From the NCBI RefSeq assembly GCF_004217145.1, contig NZ_SHKR01000014.1, forward strand, positions 248,001 to 312,000: DNA of 64,000 nt. The letters are read 5' to 3'. Below the pieces are notes generated by a model. The model was not told the origin of the DNA. It worked only from the letters and a program-made list of their open reading frames with translations, and did no database searches. How positions within the stretch are numbered: position 1 is the first letter of the stretch; each line of letters opens with the position of its first letter. This document shows positions 32,489-41,648 of the stretch, in pieces. The position numbers were made by a program, and so were the translations under genes. The DNA comes from Kribbella rubisoli. GTDB lineage: Bacteria; Actinomycetota; Actinomycetes; Propionibacteriales; Kribbellaceae.

Positions 32489-33712
32489 TTATACCTGTCC
32501 GGCACGGCGCGCCCAGGATCCCCGACGCGTCCGGCCGCTGTCGGCGTGCCGGGCGATCGCATCGGTGTAAATCCTCTCCGTGGCCACCAGATCACGCTCC
32601 GGAGTGAAGCGGTCCAGGTAAACCTGTCGGGCTCGTTCGCCGAAGGCTATCGAAGTCTCGGGATCAGCCACCAACCCGATCGCCTTCCGCAATCCCTCCG
32701 GATCACCGGGGACGGCCAATGCACCGGTTTCTCCGTCGTCAACAAGCTCCGCGAGCGCCCCGAGCCGGGAAGCGACCACCGGAACGCCGTGCGCGAAAGC
32801 CTCTACCACCACGAGTCCGAAGCTCTCATACGAACGTGCCGGTACGACGGCGACGCGCGCGCAGCGCAGCAGTTCCATGCACTCTGCCCACGGTCGTTGA
32901 CCAAGCACCTGAACAGACAGGTCTTTTCGGGCCCGTTCCTCGGCCGCGGCTCGCAGCGGACCGTCGCCGACGACGATCAGCTTCCCGAGCGAGAAGTCCC
33001 ACGCCTGCAGCAGATCCGCGAACCCCTTGTCCTCGCTCAGCCGCCCGAGGAACACCACGCCGTCACCCGCGCCGCTGCGCACCTCGCCGGAGTGCGGCAC
33101 GGCGTGGGGCTTCACCTCGAACCGCTCCGGGTCGAAGCCGGCCGCGGCATACCGATCGCGGACGAACCCGGACGGCACGACGAACGTGTCGACGTACCGC
33201 TGCCAGGTGTGCAGCGTGTTGTGTACGCCGATGCTCGCCGCGAGCGGCAACGTCTGCACGCGGGACTCGCGGTAGCAGCCGTGCCGCACCGCGGCCAGCG
33301 GAAGCTTGCCGACGCATGACTCACACGGCGCCCCGTCGCGCTGCAGCACCGCGTTCGCACACAGCAGCCGGAAGTTGTGCAAGGTCGCGACCACCGGAAG
33401 GTCCAAGCGGTACGCCGCCCGCAGCACCGAGGCGCTGAACAACGGAAAAGTGTTGTGAACGTGCACCAGATCGGGCCGCTGCGCTTGCAATAGAAGTGTT
33501 AAATCGCGTTCCGCCGAAAATGACCAAACGGAGCGAAACGGTAACAGTGCGCGATCTTTCCGGCTCAACTGCGCGATGTCGTCGCTGTTTCGGGCGTAGA
33601 GGTCGATCTCATGTCCTGAGCTGCGCAATAAATCAACCGTTTGCGCGACAACGGTGTTCTCGCCACTGGGTTGACCGGTCCGGTAACGGTTGTGCAACAT
33701 GGCGACCCGCAT
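32489..33712 (-). CDS. Glycosyltransferase family 4 protein
   Basis: GT-B glycosyltransferase of 407 residues. N-terminal domain: MRVAMLHNRYRTGQPSGENT with the acceptor loop, then LVHVHNTFPLFSASVL. C-terminal donor domain: VVFLGRLSEDKGFADLLQAW, LIVVGDGPLRAAAEERA and the EX7E motif in YESFGLVVVEAFAHGVPVVA. A Cys-rich patch (CANAVLQRDGAPCESCVG) matches the family 4 subgroup with a short metal-like knuckle seen in exopolysaccharide clusters. First gene of the minus-strand block, divergent from the first beta-helix gene with 70 bases between starts. Confidence 0.9.
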   Translation of the reverse strand: MRVAMLHNRYRTGQPSGENTVVAQTVDLLRSSGHEIDLYARNSDDIAQLSRKDRALLPFRSVWSFSAERDLTLLLQAQRPDLVHVHNTFPLFSASVLRAAYRLDLPVVATLHNFRLLCANAVLQRDGAPCESCVGKLPLAAVRHGCYRESRVQTLPLAASIGVHNTLHTWQRYVDTFVVPSGFVRDRYAAAGFDPERFEVKPHAVPHSGEVRSGAGDGVVFLGRLSEDKGFADLLQAWDFSLGKLIVVGDGPLRAAAEERARKDLSVQVLGQRPWAECMELLRCARVAVVPARSYESFGLVVVEAFAHGVPVVASRLGALAELVDDGETGALAVPGDPEGLRKAIGLVADPETSIAFGERARQVYLDRFTPERDLVATERIYTDAIARHADSGRTRRGSWARRAGQV

Positions 33713-33782
33713 GGCACTACCTTAAGTCCCGCCCTCGTCACGCAGACGGCTGCACCTGGTTTCCCGCTCCCAGGAGAGTGCA

Positions 33783-35489
33783 TTGAAGAAGTTGTGGTTC
33801 GCAGCGCTTATCGCTGCGGCGCTGGCAGTCGTTACGGTCGCAATGCCCGTGATCGCCAACGAGAACAAGGCGACGACCGCCGCCAGGTCCGTGACGGCCG
33901 AGCAGGCCGCGTCCCGGGTGCTGCCGTCGCACCGGCCAGGAAAGACGACCACGACTCCCGGCAAGCCACAGCCGAAGGCCACTCGCTCCACGGCCGCGCC
34001 TTCGAAGAAGCCCGGCGCGTCGACGACGCCGACCAAGAAGCCGACAGCCACCCCCACCGAGCCGGTCGAGCCCAAGCTCCCCACGACCCCCACCGTGGAC
34101 TCGGACGAGGCCGGCCCGGCTGTCGCGGGTCCTTGCGTCGGCACGGTGATCGAGCCCGGCGACAACGCACAGTCGATCGTGAACTCCAAGCCGGCCGGTA
34201 CGACGTTCTGCTTCGCGGCCGGCCTGCACCGGATCAGCTCGACCATCCGCCCGAAGGCGAACCAGGTGCTCGCGAGCGCCAAGCGCGCCGTCCTGACCGG
34301 GTCGGTTCCGCTGACCGGCTGGGCGAAATCCGGCTCCGCATGGGTAGTGCGCGGCGCGCTGCCGGCGGCGTACGGCAAGAGCGGTGAGTGCGAGGACAAC
34401 AAGGCGAACATCTGCTACCTGCGGGAGCAGCTGTTCCTCGACGACGTCCATCTGACCCGGGTCGCGAGCGTCTCGGCGGTCAAGGCCGGCACGTTCTACG
34501 CGGACTACGCGGCCAACGCGATCTACCTCGGCAGCAACCCGGTCGGGCACGCGGTGGAGATGTCGAAGACGGCGACAGCGATCGAGTCGAACGCGACCGG
34601 GGTCGTCGTACGCGGTCTGACCATCGAGCACTTCGCCAGCGCACCGCAGGCCGGCGCGCTTGTCTCAGGACCGGGCTGGAAGGTCACCGCCAACGACGTC
34701 CGCTGGAACCACGCGGTCGGCGTGATGCTGGTGAAGGCCAACAGCACCAAGGTCGACAAGAACCTGATCCAGTACAACGGCCAGCTCGGCCTCGGCCAGT
34801 ACAGCTCGGCCGCGGCGGCCGTCACCGGCAACATCATCACCTCGAACAACACCGACGGCTTCTGGATCGCCGACTGGGAGTCCGGCGGCATCAAGTCCAC
34901 CCGCTCGTCCGGCACGGTCAGCGGCAACGTGATCAAGTCCAACAAGGGCGTCGGGATGTGGGCCGACGTCGCCGACGACGGCCGGGTGATCAGCGGCAAC
35001 CAGATCGTCGGGAACGCCGCGGACGGCATCCGTTACGAGATCAGCCGCAACGGCACGATCGAGGGCAACACGGTCACCGGCAACGGCTTCGGCACCGGAC
35101 GCGGCTCGGGTACGTCGCTGTGGGACGGCGGCGGGATCAACATCAACACCTCGTCCGGCATCACGATCAAGGGCAACAAGGTCTCGGGCAACGTCAACGG
35201 CATTGCGATCCAGTCCCGGACCCGCGGCACCGGCCCGTGGGGCACGTACCTGCTCCGCGACGTACAGGTCACCGGGAACACGATCGAGATGACCGCCGGC
35301 ACGCAGGCGACCGGCATGGTCCAGAACGCCGGCGCCGCCGTACCGGCCGGTGAAGTCGTTTTCAGCGGCAACAAGTACGTGCTGGACGACCTCGGCACGC
35401 AGCGGTTCAGCCGGTTCGGCACGAAGCTCACCGCCGCCGGGTGGCAGTCGGCCGGGCTCGATGCCATCGGCACCTTCCTTGCGAACTGA
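33783..35489 (+). CDS. Secreted beta-helix protein 1 with long Thr/Pro/Lys linker
   Basis: Exported protein of 568 residues. A Sec signal peptide (about 1-26, MKKLWFAALIAAALAVVTVA) is followed by a disordered linker to about residue 110 (TTTTPGKPQPKATRSTAAPS), then a right-handed parallel beta-helix of pectate-lyase type. Shared landmarks with two paralogues in this window: GTTFCFAAGLHRIS, GECEDNKANICYL, NNTDGFWIADWESGGIKST, NAADGIRYEIS and GTGRGSGTSLWDGGGI. Likely a polysaccharide lyase, hydrolase or epimerase acting on extracellular glycan. The start is TTG 33783, with GGAGAG five bases upstream; no ATG is near. It faces away from the glycosyltransferase block. Confidence 0.82.
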   Translation: MKKLWFAALIAAALAVVTVAMPVIANENKATTAARSVTAEQAASRVLPSHRPGKTTTTPGKPQPKATRSTAAPSKKPGASTTPTKKPTATPTEPVEPKLPTTPTVDSDEAGPAVAGPCVGTVIEPGDNAQSIVNSKPAGTTFCFAAGLHRISSTIRPKANQVLASAKRAVLTGSVPLTGWAKSGSAWVVRGALPAAYGKSGECEDNKANICYLREQLFLDDVHLTRVASVSAVKAGTFYADYAANAIYLGSNPVGHAVEMSKTATAIESNATGVVVRGLTIEHFASAPQAGALVSGPGWKVTANDVRWNHAVGVMLVKANSTKVDKNLIQYNGQLGLGQYSSAAAAVTGNIITSNNTDGFWIADWESGGIKSTRSSGTVSGNVIKSNKGVGMWADVADDGRVISGNQIVGNAADGIRYEISRNGTIEGNTVTGNGFGTGRGSGTSLWDGGGININTSSGITIKGNKVSGNVNGIAIQSRTRGTGPWGTYLLRDVQVTGNTIEMTAGTQATGMVQNAGAAVPAGEVVFSGNKYVLDDLGTQRFSRFGTKLTAAGWQSAGLDAIGTFLAN

Positions 35490-35620
35490 TCGCTTGCTCA
35501 CCGCAACATATTTGTGCGCTACGTATTGCCATGACTACGTGATGTAGGGGTAATCTGCAAAGCGAAGCCGCGCCATGGGGGGTGCGCTCAGGGCTCACCT
35601 GTGCCACCGGAGGCTCCGCA

Positions 35621-37168
35621 ATGAAGAGAGCAGTTCTGGCAATAGTTGCAATCGGCACCAGTCTGGTTGCCCCTGGCCCCCTGCCCGCGCAGGCGGCCAC
35701 GACACCCGTGACACCGCCCGCGGACGGCACGTTCCGCAGCGGACCCGCGCTGGCGCCGACGTGCAGCGGGGTCACGATCAAGACCACCGACAACGCCGCC
35801 CAGGTCGTCGACGACTGGCCCGCCGGTACGACGTTCTGTTTCGCGTCCGGCCTGCATCGGATCTCCGAAACGATCCACCCCAAGGCCGACCAGGTGCTCG
35901 CGAGCGACGACGGCGCCGTACTCACGGGGTCCATGCGGCTGACGAAGTGGACTCTCTCCAACGCCGCCTGGGTGACGACGGGCGTGCTGCCACCGGCATA
36001 CCCGCAGACCGGGCAGTGCGAGGACAACAAGGCCAACATCTGCTACCTGGCCGAGCAGGTGTTCTACGACGGCAAACACCTGACCCGGGTGGCCTCCCGC
36101 GACAAGGTTGCCCGCGGCACCTTCTACGCCGACTACGCCGCGAACGCGATCTACCTCGGCGACATCCCGGCCGGCCATGCGGTGGAGATGTCGAGTACGC
36201 CGACCGCGATCGCGCCCGGAGGCAACAACGTCACCGTGCGCGGCCTGACCGTCGAGCACTTCGCCACTCCCCCACAGGGCGGAGCGGTCGTTCTCGGCCT
36301 CGGCTGGCACGTGTTCGCGAACGAGCTCCGCTGGAACCACGCCATCGGCGCGATGCTGCAGAACGCGGACAGCGCCGTACTCGAGAAGAACTGGATCCAC
36401 GACAACGGTCAGCTCGGCGTAGGGCAGTACAGCACGCTGAAGGGCACGATCGCGGCCAACGACATCAGCGACAACAACACCGACGGCTTCTGGATCGCCG
36501 ACTGGGAGTCCGGCGGCGTCAAGACGACCTGGTCGAGCGGCGGTTCGGTGACCGGCAACCTGATCCAGGACAATCGCGGCATCGGGCTGTGGAGCGACGC
36601 GTACGACGACAGCCGCACGTTCAGCAACAACCAGATCATCGACAACGCGGCCGACGGGATCCGCTACGAGATCGGCCGCAACGGCGTGATCGTGGGCAAC
36701 TCGATCAGCGGCAACGGCTTCGGCACCGGCCGCGGTTCGGGTACGTCGTTATGGGACGGCGGCGGGATCAACGTCAACACCTCGTCGAACGTCCAGGTCC
36801 GGGACAACGTGGTCGCGAACAACGTCAACGGGATCTCGATCCAGTCCCGCACCCGCGGCTCCGGCCCGTGGGGCACCAACGTGCTCCGCGACATCGTTGT
36901 CTCCGGCAACCAGGTGACGATGCGCGGCGGAACCACCGCGACCGGCATGGTGCAGAACTCCGGCGCGGCGATCCCGGCGGGCGAGGTCAGCCTGGACAAC
37001 AACGTGTACATCCTCGACAGCCTCGCCGCCGAACGGTTCCAGAAGACCGGTCAGTGGTACACCGCGCAGCAGTGGCGAGCGACCGGTCAGGACGCCGCGA
37101 GCGCGTTCACCATCGGCAGGGCGATCCTGGACGCGACCGGCGTACTAACGATCCTCCCAACCAACTAA
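35621..37168 (+). CDS. Secreted beta-helix protein 2
   Basis: Paralogue of the preceding protein, 515 residues, with a plain signal peptide (MKRAVLAIVAIGTSLVAPGP, cleavage probably after AQA near residue 25) and almost no linker before the beta-helix. The same motifs recur: GTTFCFASGLHRIS, GQCEDNKANICYLAEQ, NNTDGFWIADWESGGVKTT, GTGRGSGTSLWDGGGI and ISIQSRTRGSGPWGT. ATG 35621 has CCGGAGG seven bases upstream. The 131-base gap after gene 1 is comparatively A/T-rich and probably holds its own promoter. A long palindrome of the GTCTCAGGGG family follows 80 bases after the stop. Enzyme activity is inferred from fold and context only. Confidence 0.83.
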   Translation: MKRAVLAIVAIGTSLVAPGPLPAQAATTPVTPPADGTFRSGPALAPTCSGVTIKTTDNAAQVVDDWPAGTTFCFASGLHRISETIHPKADQVLASDDGAVLTGSMRLTKWTLSNAAWVTTGVLPPAYPQTGQCEDNKANICYLAEQVFYDGKHLTRVASRDKVARGTFYADYAANAIYLGDIPAGHAVEMSSTPTAIAPGGNNVTVRGLTVEHFATPPQGGAVVLGLGWHVFANELRWNHAIGAMLQNADSAVLEKNWIHDNGQLGVGQYSTLKGTIAANDISDNNTDGFWIADWESGGVKTTWSSGGSVTGNLIQDNRGIGLWSDAYDDSRTFSNNQIIDNAADGIRYEIGRNGVIVGNSISGNGFGTGRGSGTSLWDGGGINVNTSSNVQVRDNVVANNVNGISIQSRTRGSGPWGTNVLRDIVVSGNQVTMRGGTTATGMVQNSGAAIPAGEVSLDNNVYILDSLAAERFQKTGQWYTAQQWRATGQDAASAFTIGRAILDATGVLTILPTN

Positions 37169-37171
37169 CCC

Positions 37172-37232
37172 CACCACGCCACCGCCGCAACCACCACCGC
37201 CGCCACCACCGCCGCCACCACCGCCACCACGG
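37172..37232. repeat. CCACCACCGCCG microsatellite-like stretch
   Basis: Directly after the beta-helix 2 stop the sequence becomes an almost pure run of CCACCACCGCCG units, imperfect at the edges. It belongs to the 464-base gene-free interval 37169-37632, which also holds a long palindrome and four 42-bp repeats. I find no believable gene in that interval; frames that are open there are only repeat translations. Confidence 0.75.
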
Positions 37233-37248
37233 CCCCGCCGCCCTGCAC

Positions 37249-37343
37249 GGACGTCTCAGGGGTCAACCCCTGAGGTTGCCGGTTGACACCTCGCCTACAG
37301 GCAGGCAAACCGGCAATCCGAGGGGTTGACCCCTGAGACGTCC
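37249..37343. repeat. Long palindrome, GTCTCAGGGG family, copy 1
   Basis: The 23-base arm at 37249-37271 is the exact complement of 37321-37343; the core is GTCTCAGGGGTCAACCCC. Inside, TTGCCGGTT (37276-37284) pairs with AACCGGCAA (37308-37316), and the tip holds a small GCCTACAGGC hairpin. The whole 95 bp can fold as one long interrupted hairpin. Two further copies share the arms but have different inner stems (50175-50265 and 51483-51575). It lies 80 bases after a + strand gene and could act as a terminator, but conservation of the arm sequence is more than termination requires. Confidence 0.88.
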
Positions 37344-37503
37344 GTCCAGCGAACACGGGTCCGGGGCGGGTCGAGCTGACGTCCGCCCAGCGAACACGGG
37401 ATCCGGAGCGGGCCGAGCTGACGTCCGCCCAGCGAACACGGGTTCCGGAGCGGGTCGAGCTGACGTCCGTCCAGCGGGCACGGGGTCCGGAGCGGGTCGA
37501 GCT
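37337..37503. repeat. Four 42-bp tandem repeats beside palindrome copy 1
   Basis: Unit starts at 37337, 37378, 37420 and 37462, each beginning GACGTCCG and containing CCAGCGAACACGGG (CCAGCGGGCACGGG in the last) and GAGCGGGTCGAGCT. The first unit is 41 bp and overlaps the end of the palindrome; the last is the most divergent. The unit is a multiple of three, so minus-strand frames stay open, but I see no start signal and treat it as non-coding. Confidence 0.85.
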
Positions 37504-37632
37504 GGCGGCCAGGCAGCGGGTGGGGAACGGATCGGACAACGGAGACACCGCGATGAGACCGGCCAGCCCTGAGGCAGGGGCTGCTGCGGTTGCGCTCCCG
37601 GTCGCGACCTCGACGACCGCTGCGGTTGGGAC

Positions 37633-39009
37633 TCAGGTGGCGAGGGCGCTGACGTGCTCGACCAGCAGTTCGCGGAACACGGCTGAGTCACGCAGGTCGG
37701 GAGTGAACACGGAGTCCACGGCGAGCAACGCGTCGACCACCTTGGCCGGCTCGGAAACGCCCGCCACCGCAGCCTTCAGCTTGTCCGCCTGCGGGTCGTC
37801 GAGATCCGGCGTCCGCAGTACGTAGACCATCCAGGCGGCGACGGCGAGCGAGATCGTGCGCGGCTCGGCGCCGGCGGCCAGGCGGTCGCGGACGGTGCCG
37901 AGCATGCGGACGGGCAGCTTGACCGAGCCGTCCATCGCGACCTGGCGGGTCCGGTGCTTCAGAGCCGGGTTCGCGAACCGCTCCAGCACACTCGCGCCGT
38001 ACGCCGTGAGGTCGAGCCCGTCCGGCGGCGTCAGCGTCGGTACGACGTCGTCGGTCATCAGCGCCTGCGACAACCGGGACAGCTCTTCGTCGCGGACTGC
38101 CTCGGCGATCGTCTCGTAGCCGCGCAGTGCACCGAGGTAGGCGAGCATCGAGTGGGTGGCGTTGAGCATCCGCAGCTTGGCCTGCTCCCACGGCGCTACG
38201 TCTGTGGTGAGGACGGCGCCGCCGCGCTCCCACGCGGGTCGGTCGCCGGCGAAGTCGTTCTCGATCACCCATTGCAGGAAGGGCTCTGCGACCACCACAG
38301 CCTCGTCCCGTACGCCGAGCAGCCGCGCCGCCTCCGCACGGTCGTCCTCGGTCGTGGCGGGCACGATCCGGTCGACCATGCTGGCCGGGAACCTCGTCGC
38401 CTCGAACGTCTCCGGGACCTTGCCCAGGGCATCGAAGTAGTCAGTCACCAGCTTGCGCAGGAACGGGCCGTTGGCAACCAGGTTGTCGCAGGACACGATC
38501 GTCAGCGGCTCCTCGCGCCGCGCGATCCCCGCGACGAGCTGGCCGACGACCGTCCGCGGCGGACGGCCGGTCAGGTCGGCCTGGATCTCCGGGTCGTCCA
38601 GATTCAGCCCGGTGCCGGACGCGCGGTAGCCCTTCTCCGTGACGGTCAGCGTCACCACGGTGACCGCCGGGTCCGCGATCCGCGCGACCACCGCGTCCGG
38701 GTCCTCCGGCGCCGTGAGTACGTCGCGGATGCTGCCGACGACCTGGACGGTCGGATCACCGAGCCCGCGCTCCAGAACGGAGTACAACCCGTCCTGCGGT
38801 GCCAGCTGGTCGCGGACGGTGGCGGAGCGCTGGCTGACGCCCGCGATCCCCCACCGCGTCTCGCCGGTGGCAACCGCCGCCCGCTCGGTCACCACCGCCT
38901 GGTGGGCCCGGTGGAACGCGCCGAGGCCGAGGTGGACGATGCCGACCGACAGCGCGTGCGGGTCGACGGCGGGTACGACGGGAAGGTTGGTGAGACTCAG
39001 CCTGGTCAA
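37633..39009 (-). CDS. uxuB: Mannitol dehydrogenase family protein, probably fructuronate reductase
   Basis: Long-chain polyol dehydrogenase of 458 residues, NAD-dependent. Signatures: VGIVHLGLGAFHRAHQAVVT (nucleotide-binding strand), TVVTLTVTEKGYRASG, LTIVSCDNLVANGPFLR with the SCDN motif, RFPASMVDRIVPATT, WVIENDFAGDRPAWE and the C-terminal catalytic Lys in KLRMLNATHSMLAYLG. Mannitol 2-dehydrogenase, D-arabinitol dehydrogenase and fructuronate reductase are hard to separate, but the neighbouring LacI gene and glucuronate isomerase favour fructuronate to mannonate. The start is TTG 39009, which overlaps the LacI stop by four bases (TTGA). Confidence 0.85.
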   Translation of the reverse strand: MTRLSLTNLPVVPAVDPHALSVGIVHLGLGAFHRAHQAVVTERAAVATGETRWGIAGVSQRSATVRDQLAPQDGLYSVLERGLGDPTVQVVGSIRDVLTAPEDPDAVVARIADPAVTVVTLTVTEKGYRASGTGLNLDDPEIQADLTGRPPRTVVGQLVAGIARREEPLTIVSCDNLVANGPFLRKLVTDYFDALGKVPETFEATRFPASMVDRIVPATTEDDRAEAARLLGVRDEAVVVAEPFLQWVIENDFAGDRPAWERGGAVLTTDVAPWEQAKLRMLNATHSMLAYLGALRGYETIAEAVRDEELSRLSQALMTDDVVPTLTPPDGLDLTAYGASVLERFANPALKHRTRQVAMDGSVKLPVRMLGTVRDRLAAGAEPRTISLAVAAWMVYVLRTPDLDDPQADKLKAAVAGVSEPAKVVDALLAVDSVFTPDLRDSAVFRELLVEHVSALAT

Positions 39010-40034
39010 GCCAGAGCACCTTTCTCTGTGTGTGGTGCTGGTCCGGTGCTGTCCCGGACGATCAGTTCCCCGTGCAGTTCTCCGTGCAGTCCTCCGTGGG
39101 TGCCGGCCGAGGTGGCCGCGCTCTCCGGGTCGTCGAGCATCGTGAGCAGCAACTCCACGGCGATCCGGCCGGCCTCCTGCTTGGGCAGGCGGACCGTGGT
39201 CAGAGCCGGTCGGGCCATCGACGACATCGCGATGTCGTCGACGCCGACCACGCTCAGGTCGCCGGGGACCGCGAGTCCGCGGGCGTGCAGACGCGCCAGC
39301 AGGCCGATCGCGACGAGGTCGTTGTAGGCGACGACGGCGGTGGCGCCGGTCGCGATCACCTGGTCGGCGGCGGCCATGCCGCCTTCGTACGTCGGGGCGA
39401 AGTTGCCTACCGGGGCGAGCGTCGCGCGCAGTTCCTCGACCGCGTTGCGGAGGCCGAGGCCGCGGTGCTGGGTGGACCAGGAGGTGGCCGGTCCGCCGAC
39501 CCAGGCGATCCGGTGGTGGCCGAGGGCAACAAGATGGGCGACGGCCTGGCGCATGCCGCCCTCGTTGTCGTAGGTGACGCCCGGGATCCCCTCGGCGGCA
39601 CGGTTGACCAGGACGACGGTGGTGTCCTGGGCGATGGCCGCGAGTTCGTCGCTGCTGGCGCGGGGCGAGCACAGGATGACACCGTCGACCTGCTTGGACA
39701 ACGCCCGGACGAGCCCGGCCTCGGCGGCCGGGTCCTCGTCGGTGTCCGCGACGAAGACGGCGACGTCGTGGCGGCGGGCACGTGCCTGCACGCCTTTGGT
39801 GACGCTCGCGAAGAACGGGTTGGCGAGATCCGGCACGACCAGACCGATGGTCCCGGTCCGCCCGGTGATCAGTCCGCGAGCCGCCCGATTGGGCTCGTAC
39901 CCCAACTGCTCAACCGCAGCCGCAACCCGCGCCCGCGTAGCCGCATTCACCATCCCCGGCAACGACAACGCCCGCGAAACGGTCGAGGCCGACACCCCGG
40001 CCAACCGGGCCACATCCCGAATAGTCGCCGCCAC
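39006..40034 (-). CDS. LacI-family repressor of the glucuronate genes
   Basis: Transcription repressor of about 342 residues. N-terminal helix-turn-helix: TIRDVARLAGVSASTVSRAL, with the hinge VNAATRARVAAAVEQLGYEPN. The periplasmic-binding-like core reads TIGLVVPDLANPFFASVTKG and LSVVGVDDIAMSSMARPALT. GTG 40034 is chosen because GAAGGGA lies just upstream; a TTG at 40070 would sit within the operator. It is co-directional with the uxuB-like gene and divergent from uxaC. Two matching palindromes in the divergent promoter region are its likely binding sites; the effector is presumably glucuronate, fructuronate or a related acid. Confidence 0.92.
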   Translation of the reverse strand: MAATIRDVARLAGVSASTVSRALSLPGMVNAATRARVAAAVEQLGYEPNRAARGLITGRTGTIGLVVPDLANPFFASVTKGVQARARRHDVAVFVADTDEDPAAEAGLVRALSKQVDGVILCSPRASSDELAAIAQDTTVVLVNRAAEGIPGVTYDNEGGMRQAVAHLVALGHHRIAWVGGPATSWSTQHRGLGLRNAVEELRATLAPVGNFAPTYEGGMAAADQVIATGATAVVAYNDLVAIGLLARLHARGLAVPGDLSVVGVDDIAMSSMARPALTTVRLPKQEAGRIAVELLLTMLDDPESAATSAGTHGGLHGELHGELIVRDSTGPAPHTEKGALA

Positions 40035-40065
40035 GCCACCGTTCCCTTCCAGTCGGGGTTGAGTT

Positions 40066-40147
40066 TGCAATCGGTTGCAGGTTATGTCAAGCGGTCAGGG
40101 TGTGGACGGCTGCTTGTGCTGACAAGAGCCGCCTGCAATCCTTTGCA
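40066..40147. promoter_or_regulatory. Two LacI-type operators in the divergent uxaC promoter
   Basis: TGCAA-N4-TTGCA occurs twice: TGCAATCGGTTGCA (40066-40079) and TGCAATCCTTTGCA (40134-40147), the second extended to CCTGCAA/TTGCAGG. The centres are 68 bp apart, one near each divergent gene start. The paired sites suit looping repression by the LacI-family protein encoded next door. Confidence 0.85.
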
Positions 40148-40180
40148 GGATACGTTTCAGCCCATCGCATCGGAGGACCC

Positions 40181-41596
40181 ATGTCGAAGGCCCTGCAGCC
40201 TCATCCGGATCGTGCTTTGCCGGCCGGAGAGGCGCGTGATGTCGCCCGGCGGATTCACGCCTCGACGAAGGACCTGCCGCTGCTCTGCCTGCACGGGCAC
40301 GTCGACATCGGGCTGTTCGCCACCGACGCACCGTTCGGCGACCCGGCCGAGCTGCTCGTCGTACCGGACCACTACGTGACCCGGATGCTGGTCTCCCAGG
40401 GCATCTCCCCCGACAAGCTCGGTCTCCCCCGCCGCGACGGCAAGAAGACCGCCCAAGAGACGGCACAGCCGCGGGAGATCTGGCGTGAGTTCTGCGCGAA
40501 CTGGCACCTGTTCCTCGGCACCCCGAGCCGCTACTGGCTCGAGCACGAGTTCGCCGAGGTCCTCGGCATCACCGTGCACCCGTCCGCCGACAACGCCGAC
40601 GAGCTGTACGACCAGATCAGCGCACGCCTCGCCGAGCCCGAGTTCCGCCCACGGGCCCTGCTCGACCGCTTCAACATCGAGCTGATCTCCACCACCGACG
40701 CAGCCACCGACGACCTAGCCCAGCACGCGAAGCTCGCCGCGGACCTCCCCGGCCGGGTCGTCCCGACCTTCCGCCCCGACGCCGTCGCGCACCCCGACCG
40801 CGCCGGCTGGCCAGAACTCATCGCCCAACTCGGGACCTTGGCCGACGTCGACACCACGACGTACGACGGATTCCTGGCAGCGATCCGGCAAAGGAGGCAG
40901 GCGTTCGTCGCGGCCGGTGCACGGGCCACAGACCACGGTCACTTGAGCGCAGCCGCCGTACCGCTGTCGGATGCGGAAGCGAGCCGGATCTACACGAGTG
41001 CGTTGAAGGGTGACGTGACCGCCGACGACGCGGCGGCGTTCGCCGGAAACATGCTCTACCAGTCGGCAGTGATGTCGGCCGAGGACGGCCTCGTCATGCA
41101 GTTGCACCCCGGCGTCCTGCGCGACCACGACCCGGCGATCTTCGCGACGTACGGCCCGGACCAGGGGCACGACATCCCCGTGACGACCGAGTTCACGCGA
41201 TCGTTGCGGCCGCTGCTCGAGCGGTTCGGGCACGCGGACGGCTTCCGGATCGTGCTCTTCACCGTCGACGAGACCGTCTACTCCCGGGAGCTCGCGCCGC
41301 TGGCCGGGGTCTACCCGGCCGTCCGGCTGGGCGCGCCGTGGTGGTTCCTGGACAGCCCCGACGGCATGCGGCGGTTCCGTGAGCTCGTGACCGAGACGGC
41401 GGGCTTCTACAACATGTCCGGTTTCGTGGACGACACCCGTGCGTACCTGTCGATCCCGGCCCGCCACGACCTGGCCCGACGCATCGACGCCGGCTACCTC
41501 GCCAACCTCGTCGTACAGCACCGCCTCGACGAGGACGACGCGTTCACCGTCGCGAAGGCACTCGCCTACGACCTCGCGAAGGACACGTACCTCTAG
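40181..41596 (+). CDS. uxaC: Glucuronate isomerase
   Basis: Converts D-glucuronate to D-fructuronate (and galacturonate to tagaturonate), first step of hexuronate catabolism. 471 residues, the family size. Landmarks: LCLHGHVDIGLFATDAPFGD with the metal-binding HGH, REIWREFCANWHLFLGTPSR, YWLEHEFAEVLGI, MLYQSAVMSAEDGLVMQLHPG and LGAPWWFLDSPDGMRRFREL. ATG 40181 has CGGAGGA ahead of it. It is divergent from the LacI gene and flanked further out by beta-helix genes. Mannonate dehydratase (uxuA), needed to complete the pathway, is not in the window. Confidence 0.95.
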   Translation: MSKALQPHPDRALPAGEARDVARRIHASTKDLPLLCLHGHVDIGLFATDAPFGDPAELLVVPDHYVTRMLVSQGISPDKLGLPRRDGKKTAQETAQPREIWREFCANWHLFLGTPSRYWLEHEFAEVLGITVHPSADNADELYDQISARLAEPEFRPRALLDRFNIELISTTDAATDDLAQHAKLAADLPGRVVPTFRPDAVAHPDRAGWPELIAQLGTLADVDTTTYDGFLAAIRQRRQAFVAAGARATDHGHLSAAAVPLSDAEASRIYTSALKGDVTADDAAAFAGNMLYQSAVMSAEDGLVMQLHPGVLRDHDPAIFATYGPDQGHDIPVTTEFTRSLRPLLERFGHADGFRIVLFTVDETVYSRELAPLAGVYPAVRLGAPWWFLDSPDGMRRFRELVTETAGFYNMSGFVDDTRAYLSIPARHDLARRIDAGYLANLVVQHRLDEDDAFTVAKALAYDLAKDTYL

Positions 41597-41648
41597 AGCA
41601 GGTAGTCTCACGCAGATCTGTTCGCCGGGGGCGGGTGAAGGGACCTGG

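Noticed and set aside
37169..37632. CRISPR-like array in the 42-bp repeats
   Set aside because: Units are contiguous tandem copies with no unique spacers, and no cas gene is near.
37165..37691. Two overlapping minus-strand open frames with repeated Ala-Gly-Arg-Thr-Ser units
   Set aside because: They are translations of 42-bp tandem repeats and a palindrome with no ribosome binding site or recognised domain, and one runs into the mannitol dehydrogenase gene.
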